From the NCBI RefSeq assembly GCF_002723955.1, contig NZ_BEWN01000003.1:186001-250000 (forward strand): a DNA stretch of 64,000 nucleotides, in the 5' to 3' direction. The notes below the pieces were generated by a model. The model did not search any database. It had not been told where the DNA came from and worked only from the letters and a program-made list of their open reading frames with translations. Both the position numbers and the translations under genes were made by a program. Positions 62,451-64,000 of the stretch are shown piece after piece; position 1 is the first letter of the stretch; each line of letters begins with the position of its first letter. This DNA is from Gluconobacter frateurii (lineage in GTDB: Bacteria; Pseudomonadota; Alphaproteobacteria; Acetobacterales; Acetobacteraceae).

Positions 62451-63085
62451 CGTCTCCTGTGTTTTCTGACGAATTTCGGCTCGATCTCGAGCGTCTTTTC
62501 ACCTGGCGCCGGGATGTCCGTCATTTCAGGCGGGATCCTGTTGTGCCTGCACTCCTTGATGATCTGCTTCAGGCGTCAACACTGGCGCCATCCGTAGGGT
62601 TGAGCGAGCCTTGGCGTTTTGTTCTGGTAGAGGATCAAGCTCGGAAAGCGGCAGTTCGTAACAGCTTTGAGGTGTGCAACGCACGGGCGCTGGAAGGTTA
62701 TGAGGGCGAACAGGCAGCGGGGTATGCTGCCCTCAAACTTGCCGGGTTGGATGATGCCCCTCATCATGTTGCCGTCTTCTGTGAGACTGCTCCAGATCAG
62801 GGGCACGGGCTGGGGCGTGCGACCATGCCTGAAACCACCACATGGTCTGCCGTCATGGCGATCCACACGTTTTGGCTTGCCGCAACAGCATCGGGGGTCG
62901 GGCTCGGGTGGGTGTCCATTCTGGAGCCTGAAGCCGTTTCAACAATGCTGGATGCTGAACCGGGCTGGGATCTCGTCGCCTATCTTTGTGTCGGGTACCC
63001 GATGGAACAGGCCAATACGCCTGAACTGGAACGCATGGGGTGGGAAAAGCGAAACCCTGAACGCCGCCAGTGGATCAGACGCTGA
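62447..63085 (+). CDS. bluB: 5,6-dimethylbenzimidazole synthase BluB
   Basis: A 212-residue nitroreductase-fold enzyme that cuts FMNH2 with O2 to make the lower ligand base. WRRDVRHFRRDPVVPALLDDLL, LAPSVGLSEPWRFVLV and ASGVGLGWVSILEPEAV are characteristic. It starts with GTG 62447 overlapping cbtA. Its requirement for O2 agrees with the aerobic pathway. It overlaps the convergent cobC by 11 bp. Confidence 0.92.
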   Translation: MTSPVFSDEFRLDLERLFTWRRDVRHFRRDPVVPALLDDLLQASTLAPSVGLSEPWRFVLVEDQARKAAVRNSFEVCNARALEGYEGEQAAGYAALKLAGLDDAPHHVAVFCETAPDQGHGLGRATMPETTTWSAVMAIHTFWLAATASGVGLGWVSILEPEAVSTMLDAEPGWDLVAYLCVGYPMEQANTPELERMGWEKRNPERRQWIRR

Positions 63086-63638
63086 CGTAGTATAACCTGC
63101 TGCTTCCCTGGGGCATTGATGGAGCAAGAAGATCGGGGCGAATTCCCCGTGCCAAGCCATCCAGCAGACGTAACGGTCCCCCATGGGAAATAACCAACGC
63201 CGGCCGCGCGGCGCGGATCAGGTCTTCCCAGAAAGACTGCACTCGCTCGCGCAGGTTAGTGCCACTCTCCCCTCCTGGAGGAGAAAAGCCTTCCGGATCG
63301 GCGGCCCAGCTATCCAATGCCTCACGCGGCACATCAGCCCAGGTCATTCCTTCCCACTGGCCGAAATTCAGTTCCTGAAGACGCTCATCCTGCGAAACTG
63401 GCAAACTACTATGCTCTGCCAGCTTCCGTGCGACAGCCAAACAGCGCATGGAGGGCGAAGTATAGACGATGGAACAACCAATCCCCTTTGCCAAGGTTAG
63501 CAGACCGGATGCAATAGGCTCCCAGCCCGCCTTTAGCGTCATGTTCTGTCGGCCGTAACAAACGCCTTCGGCACTCTCAACCTGTGGATGACGGGATAGG
63601 AGAACCGGAAGAGTGGAAATTTTCATGTGAAGAAACAT
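63075..63638 (-). CDS. Alpha-ribazole phosphatase (histidine phosphatase)
   Basis: A 187-residue phosphatase of the CobC type, removing the phosphate from alpha-ribazole phosphate or cobalamin 5'-phosphate. The catalytic His is in LLSRHPQVESAEGVCYGRQ and the second in LVISHGGPLRLLDGLA, with ELNFGQWEGMTW between. It is the intact counterpart of the degenerate protein at 40.1 kb. A second ATG at 63626 is possible. The symbol cobC would be used in Salmonella naming; I leave it blank to avoid confusion with the decarboxylase. Confidence 0.88.
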   Translation of the reverse strand: MFLHMKISTLPVLLSRHPQVESAEGVCYGRQNMTLKAGWEPIASGLLTLAKGIGCSIVYTSPSMRCLAVARKLAEHSSLPVSQDERLQELNFGQWEGMTWADVPREALDSWAADPEGFSPPGGESGTNLRERVQSFWEDLIRAARPALVISHGGPLRLLDGLARGIRPDLLAPSMPQGSSRLYYVSV

Positions 63639-63764
63639 GGGGTGGGCGTCTGTTTTCCGTCAACCCACCATGCAAGCGATTTTATCCCATTTCCGGAACA
63701 GCCGTGTGATGTGTAAAGTGCTCGTCATCTCATCAGAACTGCCGTTAAGACATACACTGAGGAC

Positions 63765-64000
63765 ATGATGCACACACTGTCTTTCCGCCTTCGCCTACAA
63801 CTCGCTACGGGTCTGGCAGCTTTCGCTTTCGCGCCTCTGGCAGCAGGTCTTTCCGCTGCACAGGCAGCGACGAACACTGGTGCCTCCGGGCCAATTGATC
63901 CGGCTCGCATGTCCGAGACAATGCGTGTGCTGTCGTCGGATGAATTCGAGGGCCGCGCACCGGGCACGCCAGGAGAAGCTGTTACAGTCAAATGGCTGAT
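63765..64000 (+). CDS. M28-type secreted peptidase, N-terminal fragment
   Basis: The window ends inside this gene. The ATG-ATG at 63765 follows GAGGA. A signal peptide (LATGLAAFAFAPLAAGLSAAQA) is followed by RMSETMRVLSSDEFEGRAPG, the typical opening of M28-family metallopeptidases. The zinc ligands lie beyond the edge, so the assignment rests on the N-terminus alone. Confidence 0.72.
   Translation, partial: MMHTLSFRLRLQLATGLAAFAFAPLAAGLSAAQAATNTGASGPIDPARMSETMRVLSSDEFEGRAPGTPGEAVTVKWL

Overview
The window looks like chromosomal DNA from an acetic acid bacterium (Acetobacteraceae, Gluconobacter-like). The evidence is a GntP gluconate permease paired with a gluconate 5-dehydrogenase-type SDR, four TonB-dependent receptors, an aerobic (CobG/CobN) vitamin B12 pathway, moderately GC-rich coding DNA and very tight ATGA-type gene overlaps. 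The genus is inferred from gene content and protein resemblance; no search was run. I saw no tRNA, rRNA, CRISPR array, transposase or prophage.

Positions 1-3.8 kb hold an ethanolamine module (eutB tail, eutC, ethanolamine permease, beta-barrel porin). Next come a DeoR-type regulator with an apparently non-canonical start and a Bcr/CflA drug exporter. A PhoD-type phosphatase faces away from a FecI-FecR-TonB receptor signalling trio (7.7-11.9 kb). This converges on a second TonB receptor across a clear bidirectional terminator (11,905-11,931).

That second receptor is divergent from a nine-gene, almost gap-free operon (14.4-23.8 kb). The operon encodes an NtaA/SnaA-type flavin monooxygenase, a complete dipeptide-type ABC importer, a DmpA-like P1 aminopeptidase, an alpha/beta hydrolase and a TTC38/StaR-like TPR protein, and it converges on a second flavin monooxygenase. 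It reads as an uptake and breakdown pathway for an unidentified compound and is the best candidate here for an undescribed system.

The middle (25-40 kb) has gluconate uptake and oxidation (gntP, SDR), then a receptor plus ABC importer locus on the minus strand. That locus is headed by a cobalamin riboswitch with a recognisable promoter, so it is probably vitamin B12 uptake. After it come another siderophore-type receptor with a repeat-rich AT-rich upstream region, a CYTH/CHAD protein, an alpha-glucan phosphorylase, and several small membrane proteins that are easily missed.

From 40 to 63.6 kb lies a large aerobic cobalamin biosynthesis cluster: the corrin-ring enzymes cobG/H/I/J/K/L/M/E plus cbiD; cobN and cobW for cobalt; cobB, cobQ, cobO, cbiB and the threonine-phosphate decarboxylase; and cobU/T/S, bluB and cobC for the lower loop. 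Two more cobalamin riboswitches control the DUF1636-cobW-cobN operon and the cobalt transporter cbtBA. CbiD appears to stand in for the missing CobF. The chelatase subunits CobS/CobT and the first methyltransferase CobA are not in the window. The AdoCbl made here would serve the B12-dependent EutBC enzyme at the left end. The window ends inside an M28-type secreted peptidase gene.
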